DNA from: Dehalococcoidales bacterium
Lineage (GTDB): Bacteria; Chloroflexota; Dehalococcoidia; Dehalococcoidales; UBA5760
NCBI GenBank assembly: GCA_028717305.1
Contig: JAQUOC010000019.1
Location: 1-16,621 of the forward strand
DNA length: 16,621 bases
Direction of reading: 5' to 3'
Shown piece by piece: positions 7,252-14,359 of the stretch (positions are counted from its first letter, which is position 1; every line of letters begins with the position of its first letter). The translations under genes and the position numbers were made by a program. Under the pieces are notes generated by a model. That model searched no databases and was not told the DNA's origin. It saw nothing but the letters and a program-made list of their open reading frames with translations.

Positions 7252-8823
7252 ATGAAGTTATTAGCGGAGATTAAAAGTACTGATAGCGAGAAGAACAATA
7301 CTAAAAAAGCTCCCGGAGGCTTTTTCGACAGGTTGATTGATTCCAGATTCTTACCATTACTCACCCGGTTAAGCCGTTTCCTTACCGAGCGACAGGTGCC
7401 CTCCTACATCGTTGGCGGCTTCATCCGCGACATGCTGCTCAAGAGGGATACGGCCGATATCGACATCGCCGTATCCGCCGATGCTCTGGATATTGCCCGC
7501 CGGGTAGCTACCGCACTGGACGGTAAATATATCCCGCTGGATACGGTAAACGGGATAGGCCGGGTAGTACTGGCCGATCAAGAGGCGCCCTTTGCCAGTG
7601 GACAATGCGAGCTTGATTTCTCCACGTTTTCGGGCAGCATTGAAGAAGATCTGCGGCGGCGTGATTTCACCATAGACGCCATGGCGATTGAACTCAGCCG
7701 GCTGGAAAAGAGCCGCGCCGGGTTCACCATCATCGATCCGTTTCAAGGTCAGCGCGACCTCAAGCAGGGTATCATCAGAGCAGTTACCCAATCTGTATTC
7801 GAATCGGACGCCGTCCGTCTTCTAAGGGCGATGCGCCTGGCTCACGAACTCGGCTTTACGATTGACGGCGAAACCGAGGCACTGATGAAACGCAGCTGCC
7901 ACCTTATCGCTGGCATAGCCGGTGAGAGGGTCAGGGAAGAGATGCTCCTGCTCCTGGCTGTCCCCCGGACCGGAGCGGTATTGACACATCTCGACAGTAT
8001 GGGCTTGCTTACCGCTATAGTCCCGGAGCTAACCCCGGAGAAGGGGGTTAGACAACCCCCGGAACACTTCTGGGATGTATTCGAGCACTCCCTAAAGACG
8101 GTGGCTGCGGTTGACTTTCTCCTCCACCAAGGAAGCTGGGAGTACGCCGGCAGAGAAGCTTTGAACTTGGTACCCTGGTCGGTGAAGCTGGAAGAACACT
8201 TCAACACCGGCGTAAGCAGCGGCAGCACAAGGCGATTGATGCTCAAGATGGCGGCACTTCTCCACGACATCGCCAAACCACAGACTAAAGCTATTGATAG
8301 CAGCGGCCGTATGCGCTTTCTGGGACACGCCAGGGAAGGAGCGACCGCCAGCAACAGTATTCTGGAAAGGCTGAGGTTCAGCAACAAAGAGATTAAGCTG
8401 GTAGAGACCATGGTGGAACATCACCTGAGACCAACCCAGATTAGCCAGAGCGGTATCCTTCCCACACAAAGGGCCATCTACCGCTACTTCCGGGATACCG
8501 GTGATGCCGGCGTCGACACACTATTCCTGAGCCTTGCCGACCACTTGGCCACCAGGGGTCCTAACCTCAGCCCGGACGGTTGGCGGGAGCACACCCGGAT
8601 AGTGGACTATGTACTGAACAAACACTCCAAGCAGGAGACTCTGGTCTCCACACCGGGTCTGATCAACGGTAACGACCTGATCGATATCTTTAGCTTAAGC
8701 CCCGGACCCGAAATAGGAAATCTACTGGAACTGATTCGGGAAGCTCACGCCTCGGGCGAGTTAAAGACCAGAGAGGAAGCGTTATCCTATATTCGGAAGC
8801 ACCTGGAGAATAAAGCGGAGTAG
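7252..8823 (+). CDS. tRNA nucleotidyltransferase / poly(A) polymerase family protein with HD domain
   Basis: Class II nucleotidyltransferases of this family add CCA (or only A or CC) to tRNA 3' ends, or polyadenylate RNA. The 523-residue protein has SYIVGGFIRDMLL (51-63) with the GG motif, metal-binding ADIDIAV with Asp69 and Asp71, RRRDFTIDAMA (135-145), and the RNA-binding DAVRLLRAMRLA helix (186-197). An HD domain follows, with EHS near 278, LLHDIAKP at 336-343 and MVEHH at 387-391. The start is uncertain: ATG 7252 has no clear ribosome binding site, while TTG 7333, with GGAGG 13 bases before it, would leave a family-typical ~24 residues before the GG motif. The stop lies two bases before secD. 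Whether it adds full CCA, A only or CC only cannot be told here. Confidence 0.87.
   Translation: MKLLAEIKSTDSEKNNTKKAPGGFFDRLIDSRFLPLLTRLSRFLTERQVPSYIVGGFIRDMLLKRDTADIDIAVSADALDIARRVATALDGKYIPLDTVNGIGRVVLADQEAPFASGQCELDFSTFSGSIEEDLRRRDFTIDAMAIELSRLEKSRAGFTIIDPFQGQRDLKQGIIRAVTQSVFESDAVRLLRAMRLAHELGFTIDGETEALMKRSCHLIAGIAGERVREEMLLLLAVPRTGAVLTHLDSMGLLTAIVPELTPEKGVRQPPEHFWDVFEHSLKTVAAVDFLLHQGSWEYAGREALNLVPWSVKLEEHFNTGVSSGSTRRLMLKMAALLHDIAKPQTKAIDSSGRMRFLGHAREGATASNSILERLRFSNKEIKLVETMVEHHLRPTQISQSGILPTQRAIYRYFRDTGDAGVDTLFLSLADHLATRGPNLSPDGWREHTRIVDYVLNKHSKQETLVSTPGLINGNDLIDIFSLSPGPEIGNLLELIREAHASGELKTREEALSYIRKHLENKAE
7303..7325 (+). terminator. Terminator-like hairpin inside the annotated N-terminus of the nucleotidyltransferase
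   Basis: AAAAAGCTC at 7304-7312 pairs with GAG-G-CTTTTT at 7316-7325 (one bulged G, three-base loop), giving an A/T-flanked GC stem with five T at its end. It falls in codons 18-25 of the open frame from 7252. It may be a weak intrinsic terminator or attenuator, or a chance result of an AAAAAA run and a Shine-Dalgarno-like GGAGG. Confidence 0.3.
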
Positions 8824-8825
8824 GA

Positions 8826-10178
8826 ATGAACAGGAAGAATAGGATCCCCCTCATCATAATCGGTATTCTCTTCACCCTGGCCATGCTTGTCGTTATCCCC
8901 GTTGACAAGGGTGTGCTGGGTCAGAAAGGGCTACGGCTGGGGCTGGACCTGCAGGGCGGCATACACCTGGTATATGAGGCGGACCTGTCCCAGGTGGAAC
9001 CGGGTGAGGAATCCGGTATTATCGATGGCGTAATAGACGTTCTCACCAACCGAATCAATCCGTTGGGAGTAACCGAGCCGGTTATTCAAAAATTGGGCGA
9101 AAACCGCGTAGCAGTCCAGTTACCCGGACTCAACATTACCGACAAAGAAAAGGAGAGGCTCTCACGTACAGCCATACTGGAGTTCGGGGAACTCGCCGCT
9201 GATGAAGAAGAAGCCAAATGGGAAAATGAACTGGGCAAGTGGAAACCAGCGGCAGCCGAGATTGACGGTACAGAGGTAGTGCTAAGCAGCGCCTTCTTTA
9301 GAGAAAACACCTATGTAGCCCAGGATGAACTGGGAAGAATACAACTGGTCTTTCAATGGAATAAAGAAGGCAGCCAGCTGTCCCAAATAATCACTACGCG
9401 TCTGCTCAATAAGCGCCTGGGTATATTCGAAGGCGACGACACTCTCCGTTCTGGAGAGGATGGCAGACCGATCGCACCTGTCGTCAGCAACGTAATTACC
9501 GATAGCGGAGTAATCACAGGTTTAAGCATCGACGAGGCCATGACATTATCCAAACAGCTCAATGCCGGCCGCATTCCGGTGCCGCTGATCCCCGTCTACG
9601 AACAGAAGGTCTCCCCCATCCTGGGTGCCGACTTTGTCGATATGAGCCTTAAGGCAGGGATAATCGGCCTGATACTGGTTATGGTATTCATGATGATCTA
9701 CTACCGCGTACCGGGTGCTCTCGCCAGCGGTGCTTTACTGTTCTATGCGGCGTCGGTGCTGGCGATATTTAAGTTGATACCGGTTACCCTCACTCTGGCC
9801 GGCATCGGTGGCTTCATACTGTCCATAGGTATGGCGGTAGATGCCAATGTTCTTATCTTCGAACGGATGAAAGAGGAGCTGCGGCTGGGTCGGCCACTGG
9901 CGTCTGCCATTGAGGCTGGTTTCAGCCGAGCCTGGCCGGCAATTCGGGACAGCAACATAACCACCTTCATCGTCTGCGGCATCCTCTACTGGCTGGGCAG
10001 CAGCATTATCGCCAGCGCTCCGGTGATGGGCTTCGCCACAACCCTTGCCATCGGGGTGGCGGTAAGCATGTTCAGCGCGGTCGTGGTTACCCGTACCTTC
10101 CTGCGCGCATTTGCCGGTACCCGCCTGGCGCATAAGAGTTCATTATTCAAAGTTTATTCAGGGAAAGAACATGACTGA
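8826..10178 (+). CDS. secD: Protein translocase subunit SecD
   Basis: SecD, with SecF, uses the proton gradient to pull exported proteins through SecYEG from the outer face. The 450-residue protein has a first membrane segment at about 7-26, the conserved LGLDLQGGIHLVYE at 39-52, a compact external domain (TNRINPLGVTEPVIQKLG, then a charged region), and five more membrane segments in the C-terminal third. The RND-type motif GMAVDANVLIFERMKEE contains Asp339. The external domain is smaller than in E. coli, as in most non-proteobacterial SecD. It starts two bases after the nucleotidyltransferase stop and its last eight bases overlap secF. yajC is not adjacent. Confidence 0.96.
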   Translation: MNRKNRIPLIIIGILFTLAMLVVIPVDKGVLGQKGLRLGLDLQGGIHLVYEADLSQVEPGEESGIIDGVIDVLTNRINPLGVTEPVIQKLGENRVAVQLPGLNITDKEKERLSRTAILEFGELAADEEEAKWENELGKWKPAAAEIDGTEVVLSSAFFRENTYVAQDELGRIQLVFQWNKEGSQLSQIITTRLLNKRLGIFEGDDTLRSGEDGRPIAPVVSNVITDSGVITGLSIDEAMTLSKQLNAGRIPVPLIPVYEQKVSPILGADFVDMSLKAGIIGLILVMVFMMIYYRVPGALASGALLFYAASVLAIFKLIPVTLTLAGIGGFILSIGMAVDANVLIFERMKEELRLGRPLASAIEAGFSRAWPAIRDSNITTFIVCGILYWLGSSIIASAPVMGFATTLAIGVAVSMFSAVVVTRTFLRAFAGTRLAHKSSLFKVYSGKEHD

Positions 10179-11097
10179 TATTGTAGGAAAAAGGTTCTGG
10201 TTCTTCGTCACCGCAGGGATAATTATTCTCTTCAGCATCATCTCTCTGGCTAACTTCGGGCTCAAACCAGGTATCGAACTCAGTAGTGGTTCCATGCTGA
10301 CAGTCAGCTTCGAGCAGACGGTAGTCAAGAGTGAATTGCAGGAAGAACTGGCCAGTGCCGGCTATTCCAGCGCTCTTATTCAACAGACCGGAGAGGGAGG
10401 CTTCCTTATCCGTACCGAAGAACTCTCCAGCGAAGAAAAAACAGCACTGGAGGAGACTCTACAGAATAGATTCGGGGCAACCACAGAATCGGAGTTCTAC
10501 TCGGTATCACCAATGGTAGCCTCTGAGACAACACGCAATGCTGGCATCGCCATCGCAGTAGCCGCAGTCGGGATACTGCTCTACATCACCTGGGCATTCC
10601 GCAAAATGCCCAAACCATTCCGCTACGGTGTCTGCGCCCTAATGGCTCTGGGACACGATATCCTGATATCGCTGGGAGTCTTCGCAGTTCTCGGCGGCGT
10701 GTTCGGCTGGGAGGTTAACCTGATGTTTATTACCGGTATCCTGGCTGTCGTCGGCTATAGTGTCAACAATACCGTGGTTGTCTTTGACAGAATACGGGAG
10801 AATTTAAGCCGGAGAGTCAGCACGGACTTCAAGACAGTAGTGAACAACAGCATCGCCGAAACCGTAAGCCGCTCCCTGAACACCAGCCTGACTACACTGT
10901 TTGTCATTCTGGCCATGATCCTTTTTGTCGGAGCGTCAATTCAAAACTTTGCCGTGGTAATGCTAATCGGCGTCATCGCAGGAACCTTCAGCTCGGTCTG
11001 CGTCGCCCCCAACCTGCTGGTAGTCTGGGAAGAAGGAAAGTGGAGCAGCCTTTTCAAACGGAACCAGCAACCGGCTACTAAAGCCAGGGAGAGCTGA
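10171..11097 (+). CDS. secF: Protein translocase subunit SecF
   Basis: SecF is the partner of SecD in the accessory export motor. The 308-residue protein has membrane segment 1 at about 9-29, then GLKPGIELSSGSML (30-43), the SecF version of the family motif, a small external domain, and five membrane segments. The conserved GYSVNNTVVVFDRIREN starts at residue 195, and MALGHDI is present upstream of it. An open frame reaches back to 10111, but ATG 10171 gives the family N-terminus (VGKRFWFF), follows AGGGAAAG, and overlaps the secD stop by eight bases, which indicates translational coupling. Confidence 0.95.
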   Translation: MTDIVGKRFWFFVTAGIIILFSIISLANFGLKPGIELSSGSMLTVSFEQTVVKSELQEELASAGYSSALIQQTGEGGFLIRTEELSSEEKTALEETLQNRFGATTESEFYSVSPMVASETTRNAGIAIAVAAVGILLYITWAFRKMPKPFRYGVCALMALGHDILISLGVFAVLGGVFGWEVNLMFITGILAVVGYSVNNTVVVFDRIRENLSRRVSTDFKTVVNNSIAETVSRSLNTSLTTLFVILAMILFVGASIQNFAVVMLIGVIAGTFSSVCVAPNLLVVWEEGKWSSLFKRNQQPATKARES

Positions 11098-11149
11098 CTC
11101 AGCACAGATTTCCCCTCTCATAGCAGCAGCAAATCCCACTATCAGGTGA

Positions 11150-11178
11150 TTGACTTGTACAACCGTACAGGTTACCCT
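11150..11178 (+). promoter_or_regulatory. Promoter with central palindrome, upstream of the DUF5679-like gene
   Basis: TTGACT at 11150-11155 and TACCCT at 11173-11178 are 17 bases apart. Centred in the spacer is the near-perfect palindrome ACTTGTACAACCGTACAGGT (11153-11172; TGTAC and GTACA arms exact). A palindrome between -35 and -10 is the usual place for a repressor or MerR-type activator site. The -10 is weak, which would fit activator dependence, but the regulator is unknown. Confidence 0.5.
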
Positions 11179-11202
11179 GTTTAGTAAAAAGGGGGTGAAC
11201 AG

Positions 11203-11343
11203 ATGCAGGCTTATTGTGTCAAGTGCCGCGCCAAGCGGGAGATGAAGGACGCCAGGGCGATAACCATGAAGAACGGGAGACCGGCAACCCAGGGAATGTG
11301 CCCCAACTGCGGTACCAAGATGTTCCGAATAGGAAAACGCTAA
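11203..11343 (+). CDS. Small two-CxxC zinc protein, DUF5679-like
   Basis: This 46-residue protein begins MQAYCVKCRAKREMK, has NGRPATQGMCPNCGTKM at 24-40 and ends FRIGKR. The two CxxC pairs (Cys5/Cys8 and Cys33/Cys36) should bind one zinc. I recognise the layout as the DUF5679 family, widespread in Chloroflexota and Actinomycetota and of unknown function; the basic composition suggests nucleic acid or ribosome contact, which is inference. The ATG follows GGGGGTGA, a strong ribosome binding site. It is separated from secF by 105 bases with its own promoter, and converges on the deacetylase gene. Confidence 0.88.
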   Translation: MQAYCVKCRAKREMKDARAITMKNGRPATQGMCPNCGTKMFRIGKR

Positions 11344-11423
11344 GGCCAAAGAGAAGCAGGATAAACTTTCAAAGCAATCCCTTCAGTACAGCCTAAAAAA
11401 ACTGGGCTGCCCCCATCGACTTT

Positions 11424-12470
11424 TTACGGCAGGTTATGTAGCTGTTTTATCTGTGTAATGAGTGAGGTAATATCCGGCGGCTTGAATCCGCGCATCTTAA
11501 AGCCGGGTTGAGGCTGCCCCAGCGGGTCTTTAATATCAGGGTTTCCCAGGAGAACATCAAAGGTAGCCCTGACCGAAGCTGCCAGAGAATCAAGGGGATA
11601 GCCCCCTTCCAGGGCAAAGACGATCCGGCCGTCACATAGCTCATCAGCCAGTCCTTTGATGACACCTGTCATCCGGGCAAAGCCGGTGACACTAACCTCC
11701 ATCATAGCCAGTCGCTCCGACCAGTGCGGGTCATAGCCCGCTGAAACCAGAATAAGCTGGGGGGCAAAACGCGTGACCGCAGGGACTATTACCTGCTCAA
11801 AAGCATACAGGTACTCGTGATCACCGCTGCCTGCCGGCAGGGGTATATTGATTGTGGTCCCCTTACCATCCCCGCCACCGGTCTCTTCCATAGTACCTGT
11901 TCCCGGATAGAGAGGAGACTCGTGAGCCGAGATATAGAGCACACGGGGTTCTTCATAAAAGATATCCTGGGTACCGTTACCGTGGTGCACATCGAAATCG
12001 ATAATAGCGATACGTTCTAAGCCGTATCTACTCTGAGCATACCGGGTCGCAATAGCCACATTGTTAAAGAGACAGAAGCCCATCGCCTGATTGGATGTGG
12101 CATGATGTCCCGGAGGCCTGACCAGAGCAAATACGCTGCCTCCCCGATCCAGGACCACCTCGGTAGCCCTGATCAGACCGCCGGCGGCATAGAGGGCCGC
12201 TCGGTGGGATTCCGCCGACATCACAGTATCGGGATCCAGCCAACCCCCACCCTGCTTCGCCATAATCTGAATACAGGCAATAAGTTCAGGCGAATGTACC
12301 AGGGCCACCTCGTCGGCGGTAGCCGCCCGCGGCCTGATATAGTCAAGCTGCTCCTTAATCCCGCTCTCTTCCAGACAGGTCATAATTGCTACCAGCCGCT
12401 GGGCGTTTTCAACATGCTGGCCGGTATCATGCTCCAGATAGACAGGGTCATAAACATAACCAACACTCAT
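11424..12470 (-). CDS. Histone deacetylase family protein (AcuC/HDAC-like zinc amidohydrolase)
   Basis: Bacterial members of the histone deacetylase superfamily remove acyl groups from lysine side chains or from polyamines and other small amides. The 348-residue protein has the complete active site: RPPGHHA at 118-124 (the catalytic His pair), DFDVHHGNGT at 158-167 (zinc ligands Asp160 and His162), Asp247 in SAGYDPHW (third ligand) and LEGGYPLDSL for the catalytic-Tyr region. It should therefore be active. ATG 12470 has AAAGGTGG five bases upstream; an in-frame GTG at 12479 is the alternative but lies within that site. It follows the LysE-family gene after 64 bases on the same strand. The real substrate is unknown. 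Confidence 0.92.
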   Translation of the reverse strand: MSVGYVYDPVYLEHDTGQHVENAQRLVAIMTCLEESGIKEQLDYIRPRAATADEVALVHSPELIACIQIMAKQGGGWLDPDTVMSAESHRAALYAAGGLIRATEVVLDRGGSVFALVRPPGHHATSNQAMGFCLFNNVAIATRYAQSRYGLERIAIIDFDVHHGNGTQDIFYEEPRVLYISAHESPLYPGTGTMEETGGGDGKGTTINIPLPAGSGDHEYLYAFEQVIVPAVTRFAPQLILVSAGYDPHWSERLAMMEVSVTGFARMTGVIKGLADELCDGRIVFALEGGYPLDSLAASVRATFDVLLGNPDIKDPLGQPQPGFKMRGFKPPDITSLITQIKQLHNLP

Positions 12471-12534
12471 GACTACCACCTTTCATCGCATAATCCATTT
12501 CCCGATATCTGTCCCATAGATAATAATTTAACTT

Positions 12535-13146
12535 CTAAGCTAACAACCTCAAGCCCGATGAGAGAAACCAGCCGCCGAAGCCGATAAGCAACAGGCTGCA
12601 GGCAGTAATCAGGCCCGCCTGCACCTTACCCCCCCAGAGTGATTTGGTCCGATAGACAAGAACGGAAACAAAAGCAAGCCAACCGAAATCACACAGCAGG
12701 TGTACGATAATCAGCAGGGCAAACCCGATCAAACCAAAAGTCAGGGACTTCATAATGAGCATGCTGCCCACGGCCGCCCACCACAGGAAAAAAAGTGGGT
12801 TTAGCAGGCTGGTAGCCACCCCGGCTATCACCGAGCGGTGATGCAACTCCCTGTCCCGTTCTACCACACTGCCCCTTTTACGGAACATATTGATGCCCAT
12901 CAAGATCAAGATAGCCCCACCCACCAGGTACAGGACAATCTGGACCGGCTCTCTTTCGAAAAAACGCCCGAAGCCGAAGTATATCAGCAGCATCAGGGGG
13001 ACTTCGACAATCGCGTGGCCCAGCGCTATCTTTAAGCCGACAAACTGGGACCGGTAACTCCTGGCCACAGTGACGGCAAACGCAGGACCGGGCATCATAA
13101 CCCCCGATATTGAGACCAGAGCAACACTGGACAGAAATGGAAACAC
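12535..13146 (-). CDS. LysE family transporter
   Basis: LysE/RhtB-family proteins export amino acids or related small molecules by proton antiport. The 203-residue hydrophobic protein has about six membrane segments, the family motif near the N-terminus (SGVMMPGPAFAVTVARS, 14-30), GHAIVEVPLM (43-52) and LNPLFFLWWAAVG in the middle. Length and arrangement are typical. The best start is the GTG at 13146, with AAGGTG five bases upstream; no ATG fits better. It precedes the deacetylase-like gene and is probably co-transcribed with it, which would fit export of an amine or amino acid made by deacetylation, but this is conjecture. Confidence 0.9.
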   Translation of the reverse strand: MFPFLSSVALVSISGVMMPGPAFAVTVARSYRSQFVGLKIALGHAIVEVPLMLLIYFGFGRFFEREPVQIVLYLVGGAILILMGINMFRKRGSVVERDRELHHRSVIAGVATSLLNPLFFLWWAAVGSMLIMKSLTFGLIGFALLIIVHLLCDFGWLAFVSVLVYRTKSLWGGKVQAGLITACSLLLIGFGGWFLSSGLRLLA

Positions 13147-13208
13147 AAAAACACCTTACTTAAGAGAGGGGAATTTTTAGCATTAAGGATAACAAATTTT
13201 CGTCTCCT

Positions 13209-13228
13209 ATTATAACACCGATTAATCG
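13209..13228 (-). promoter_or_regulatory. Possible promoter and palindrome for the LysE-deacetylase pair
   Basis: A TATAAT lies at 13214-13209 on the minus strand, 62 bases before the GTG start. No good -35 is found (GTGAGT at the 17-base distance). Just upstream, CGATTAATCG at 13219-13228 is a perfect 10-base palindrome, a possible operator between -35 and -10. A palindrome this short may be chance. Confidence 0.4.
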
Positions 13229-13262
13229 TAAACTCACCTCCAGTCCGGCTGGCAGCACCCTC

Positions 13263-13291
13263 TTGACAATCAACGGATAATCTGATTATAT
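13263..13291 (+). promoter_or_regulatory. Strong promoter of the unassigned RNA
   Basis: Perfect TTGACA at 13263-13268, 17-base spacer, TTATAT at 13286-13291. It points into 13298-13581, where there is no conventional gene. Confidence 0.7.
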
Positions 13292-13342
13292 GAAAGTAGA
13301 GGCCAAGCAGAGCCTGACGGATTTTACCTAAGGAGGTGTGCT

Positions 13343-13387
13343 ATGAGGCTTCATGGGAGATATGGAGTTTGGCAGGTTGACAAATAG
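13343..13387 (+). CDS. 14-residue ORF with near-perfect ribosome binding site
   Basis: The frame encodes MRLHGRYGVWQVDK and stops at TAG. It is preceded by AAGGAGGTG at 13330-13338, an almost full complement of the 16S rRNA 3' end, ending four bases before ATG. Such a site rarely occurs by chance, so it is probably translated, or the same bases interact with the ribosome as part of the RNA. The peptide has no run of one amino acid of the kind seen in amino-acid attenuators. A stable GC hairpin begins two bases after the stop. Confidence 0.45.
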   Translation: MRLHGRYGVWQVDK

Positions 13388-13543
13388 TGCCCCGCTAAGG
13401 CGGGGCGGGCGGAACTCAGACTCGACTTGAGCTAGTGAAATGGGTTAGCCTCAAAGAGAGGCACCACTGCGGCGAAGGTAACCGCAAGTGAGTTGGGTTT
13501 GAGGATTGACCGGGTGGTGAAGTCCGGAAATAAGGAAACTACA

Positions 13544-13581
13544 AAGTGGAGGGTGCTGGAAAAAGTACCCTCCACTTCTTT
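13544..13581. terminator. Bidirectional terminator between the RNA and the uncharacterised gene
   Basis: AAGTGGAGGGT (13544-13554) pairs perfectly with ACCCTCCACTT (13567-13577); GCT and AGT extend the stem inward around the loop GGAAAA. Rightward it is followed by CTTTAT, leftward by TGTAGTTT, so it can end both the plus-strand RNA and the minus-strand gene that stops at 13621. Confidence 0.75.
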
Positions 13582-13620
13582 ATGGAATACGGCAAAGTCC
13601 CGAATACAAAACGACTCCGG

Positions 13621-14319
13621 CTAAGTGTCTTTATCCTGCGTTTGCTCCTTGTCCTGCTCTTGTGTCTGCTCTTTCTCTTTGTCCTGCTCCGGCTCCGCTT
13701 TCCGCTCCAGGCGGGTTTCGCGGTCTCTAAGCCAGCGTCCAATCTCGTCAAGCGCCGGGGGAGATACGTAGAACACCTGGATATCCCGGGGAAATTGAAT
13801 CTGGTGTCCTTCTCTCATAAACAGTATTCCGATCTCATCCGCCTTAAGCGTCTCGTCAATATGACCGGCGATATATTCATTCCTCTTCTTGCTCACCTCG
13901 GTATAAGACTGATAATCCCGGTTGAATACCCCCTGGTTTTGCAGCCCGATGGCCAGACACCGGCTCCAGTCCATCATCTCCGTTAGAAGCCCGTCCTCTT
14001 CTGCGGCTTCCATCTGCGCCCCTTTGTCCAGTCTGTTCTTCACCACCTGATAGCTCTTGTCACTGAAGTCCTTTACCATCTTGACCCCGTCGTCACCGCC
14101 CACCGGTACCAGCTCATGGTATATTCTGTTTATTTTACCCAGCTTTAACTCGAGGGCACCCAACTGGTCCTCGACCTGATTCCAGTACCGGTTAAATTTG
14201 TCGAGATAGTCATCAGGAGAATCCTTGCCGCAGTAAATGAGGGGCGCAAAGTACAGCTTTCTCCCCTCTTTAAACTCCTCGACCAGTGGCTTCTCAACCT
14301 GCCCAAGCTCTTCAGACAT
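13621..14319 (-). CDS. Uncharacterised protein with charged repetitive C-terminal tail
   Basis: I do not recognise a family for this 232-residue protein. It has no signal peptide or membrane segments. Residues 1-200 look like a folded acidic helical protein; KKRNEYIAGHIDETLKADEI (144-163) is followed by GILFMREGH (164-172) and IQVFYVSPPALDEIGRWL, a helix-strand-loop-His pattern loosely like some TraB/ChaN-type proteins, too weak to name it. The last 25 residues are low complexity, with EQDKE and EQTQ repeated, and the bases below them contain TTGTCCTGCTC twice, 33 bases apart on the plus strand. ATG 14319 follows AGGAGG closely. It is 40 bases downstream of the sugar nucleotidyltransferase and probably co-transcribed, so a role in surface-sugar metabolism or its control is possible. 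Confidence 0.8.
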   Translation of the reverse strand: MSEELGQVEKPLVEEFKEGRKLYFAPLIYCGKDSPDDYLDKFNRYWNQVEDQLGALELKLGKINRIYHELVPVGGDDGVKMVKDFSDKSYQVVKNRLDKGAQMEAAEEDGLLTEMMDWSRCLAIGLQNQGVFNRDYQSYTEVSKKRNEYIAGHIDETLKADEIGILFMREGHQIQFPRDIQVFYVSPPALDEIGRWLRDRETRLERKAEPEQDKEKEQTQEQDKEQTQDKDT

Positions 14320-14359
14320 ATGAACCTCCTCAAAACAAACATGAAATCAGCCGGTCTGA

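Larger units (their letters stand above)
13298..13581 (+). ncRNA. Unassigned structured RNA with internal 14-codon ORF
   Basis: A strong promoter and a long terminator hairpin bracket about 280 bases with no ordinary gene. Visible stems are: GCCCCGC/GCGGGGC with loop TAAG (13389-13406); GCCTC/GAGGC with loop AAAGA (about 13452-13466); CACTGCGG/CCGCAAGTG with one bulge, just after it; and CCGG/CCGG around 13510-13527. CCTCAAA can instead pair with the later TTTGAGG, and CACCAC with GTGGTG, so alternative folds exist. I checked by eye for the conserved cores of RNase P RNA, SRP RNA, tmRNA, group II intron domain V, and cobalamin and c-di-GMP riboswitches and found none. No same-strand gene follows until 15726, so a cis-riboswitch role is unlikely. 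It could be a trans-acting RNA or an intron remnant. Confidence 0.55.

Noticed and set aside
7842..8411. 189-codon minus-strand frame opposite the nucleotidyltransferase
   Set aside because: Antisense shadow of the real gene; composition follows its codon structure and no family is recognised.
11214..11396. 60-codon plus-strand frame overlapping the DUF5679-like gene
   Set aside because: Out of frame with the CxxC protein, which has the ribosome binding site and recognised residues.
11389..11409. CAGCC/GGCTG hairpin as a terminator between the DUF5679-like and deacetylase genes
   Set aside because: The stem is only five pairs, the loop is 11 bases of A-rich sequence, and no T run follows on either strand.
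13389..13406. GCCCCGC/GCGGGGC hairpin as a terminator of the 14-codon ORF
   Set aside because: It is followed by GGGCGG, not by T residues, so it is more likely a structural stem of the longer RNA.
13298..13581. Identification of the RNA as RNase P RNA, SRP RNA, tmRNA or a group II intron
   Set aside because: Short look-alikes such as GAAGTCCGGA are present, but the conserved cores and overall lengths do not fit any of these.
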